Under the pieces are notes generated by a model that was not told the DNA's origin, ran no database searches, and saw only the letters and a list, made by a program, of their open reading frames with translations. Positions 14,358-14,748 of a DNA stretch of 14,748 bases are shown piece after piece. The stretch spans positions 14,770 through 29,517 of the forward strand of contig CAJTYC010000022.1 in the NCBI GenBank assembly GCA_910584185.1. Reading direction: 5' to 3'. Source of the stretch: an uncultured Muribaculaceae bacterium (GTDB lineage Bacteria; Bacteroidota; Bacteroidia; Bacteroidales; Muribaculaceae). Numbering within the stretch: position 1 is the stretch's first letter; every line of letters starts with the position of its first letter. Position numbers and translations under genes: made by a program.

Positions 14358-14726
14358 ATGGATAAGGCAAAATTATTATCAACCTTACAGAAACTGATTG
14401 CTCTACCCAAGGAAACAGAATGGGCAGAGTTCAAGCATAACTTTCACTCCCCCGAAGAAATCGGAGAGAGAATTTCAGCACTTGCCAATAGCTCAGCACT
14501 TTTGAAAGAGCCTTTTGGTTACATCGTTTTCGGAGTGGAGGATGAGACGCATCAAGTTGTAGGAACGACCTTCAAAGCAAAACAGCATAAGAAGGGAGGC
14601 GAGGAACTTGAAATGTGGCTGCTAAACCGACTGAATCCACGTATAGATGTGGGGTGCTACGAATTTGAAATGGGTGAAAAGCATATTTTAATGTATTTAA
14701 GTTTCGCAAGTTCAACTTGCGGTTGA
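14358..14726 (+). CDS. Truncated AlbA_2 (Schlafen-type) domain protein
   Basis: This 122-residue frame matches the N-terminal AlbA_2 domain of bacterial Schlafen-like ATP-binding proteins. Glu-Trp-Ala-Glu-Phe-Lys lies near residue 21. Ile-Ser-Ala-Leu-Ala-Asn-Ser (39-45), Gly-Tyr-Ile-Val-Phe-Gly-Val-Glu-Asp (54-62) and Val-Val-Gly-Thr-Thr-Phe follow. Full-length relatives run to several hundred residues, often with a C-terminal helix-turn-helix; some act as regulators or in phage defence. After Ile-Leu-Met-Tyr-Leu the expected continuation is replaced by Ser-Phe-Ala-Ser-Ser-Thr-Cys-Gly and a TGA. The break coincides with a perfect palindrome (14705-14721). Insertion or recombination at that point is the likely cause, so this may be a pseudogene. 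It is the only plus-strand gene here and has visibly lower GC than the others, which suggests acquired DNA. The rest lies outside the window. Confidence 0.75.
   Translation: MDKAKLLSTLQKLIALPKETEWAEFKHNFHSPEEIGERISALANSSALLKEPFGYIVFGVEDETHQVVGTTFKAKQHKKGGEELEMWLLNRLNPRIDVGCYEFEMGEKHILMYLSFASSTCG
14705..14721. repeat. Perfect 17-bp palindrome at the break of the AlbA_2 gene
   Basis: The sequence cgcaagtt-c-aacttgcg has two 8-base arms around a single central base. As a hairpin it would form a 7-bp stem with a TCA loop. It is not followed by a T-run, so it is a poor intrinsic terminator. It sits where the AlbA_2 reading frame loses its family-like sequence, which fits the end of a small mobile or REP-like element. 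The window ends 27 bases later, so the element cannot be seen. Confidence 0.7.
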
Positions 14727-14748
14727 CAGATTGTAAAATTCACAGATA

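Noticed and set aside
12847..14397. Long plus-strand frames opposite gltX and the porU genes
   Set aside because: They are antisense shadows of clear minus-strand genes, with no recognisable domains and composition typical of reversed GC-rich codons.
14705..14721. Palindrome as an intrinsic terminator
   Set aside because: There is no T-run after the stem, and the loop would be only three bases.

Overview
The window looks like a chromosomal segment of a Bacteroidales bacterium that has a type IX secretion system (T9SS). The gut family Muribaculaceae is a reasonable guess, but the sequence alone cannot fix the family. The grounds are a PorU/PorV pair, Bacteroidetes-type promoters (TTTG then TAnnTTTG) at gltX, a Bacteroidetes-style Rex, weak Shine-Dalgarno signals, and GC-richer genes separated by AT-rich or repeat-filled gaps. 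Apart from a short gene at the right edge, everything is on the minus strand, so transcription runs from high to low coordinates.

In order of transcription: gltX (glutamyl-tRNA synthetase) is followed by a 173-base gap. Then comes a tightly packed run of five genes: a canonical PorU sortase, the redox repressor Rex, a small FAH-fold protein, a second and divergent PorU-like protein, and PorV. Four successive junctions overlap by 4, 4, 4 and 1 bases, which suggests one co-transcribed and translationally coupled unit. After an 84-base gap filled with an 8-bp tandem array come ispF (MEP isoprenoid pathway), a CvpA-family membrane protein, sufC and sufD (Fe-S cluster assembly). The window then ends in a 9-bp tandem array. 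sufB is not between cvpA and sufC.

At the right edge, divergent from gltX, is a lower-GC AlbA_2 (Schlafen-type) gene. Its reading frame ends at a perfect palindrome, probably because something inserted there.

PorU cleaves the C-terminal sorting signal of T9SS cargo and attaches the cargo to surface lipopolysaccharide, and PorV shuttles cargo from the translocon to PorU. IspF feeds isoprenoid synthesis, which supplies the undecaprenyl carrier for that lipopolysaccharide. The MEP enzymes IspG and IspH need Fe-S clusters, which the Suf proteins build. The whole chain could therefore be functionally linked, but that is inference. The points most worth a second look are the two PorU paralogues flanking Rex and a degenerate FAH-fold protein, and the short-period tandem repeats at gene 3' ends, two of which run through the stop codon. 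No gene-free stretch exceeds 300 bases; the longest is the 173-base gap upstream of porU.
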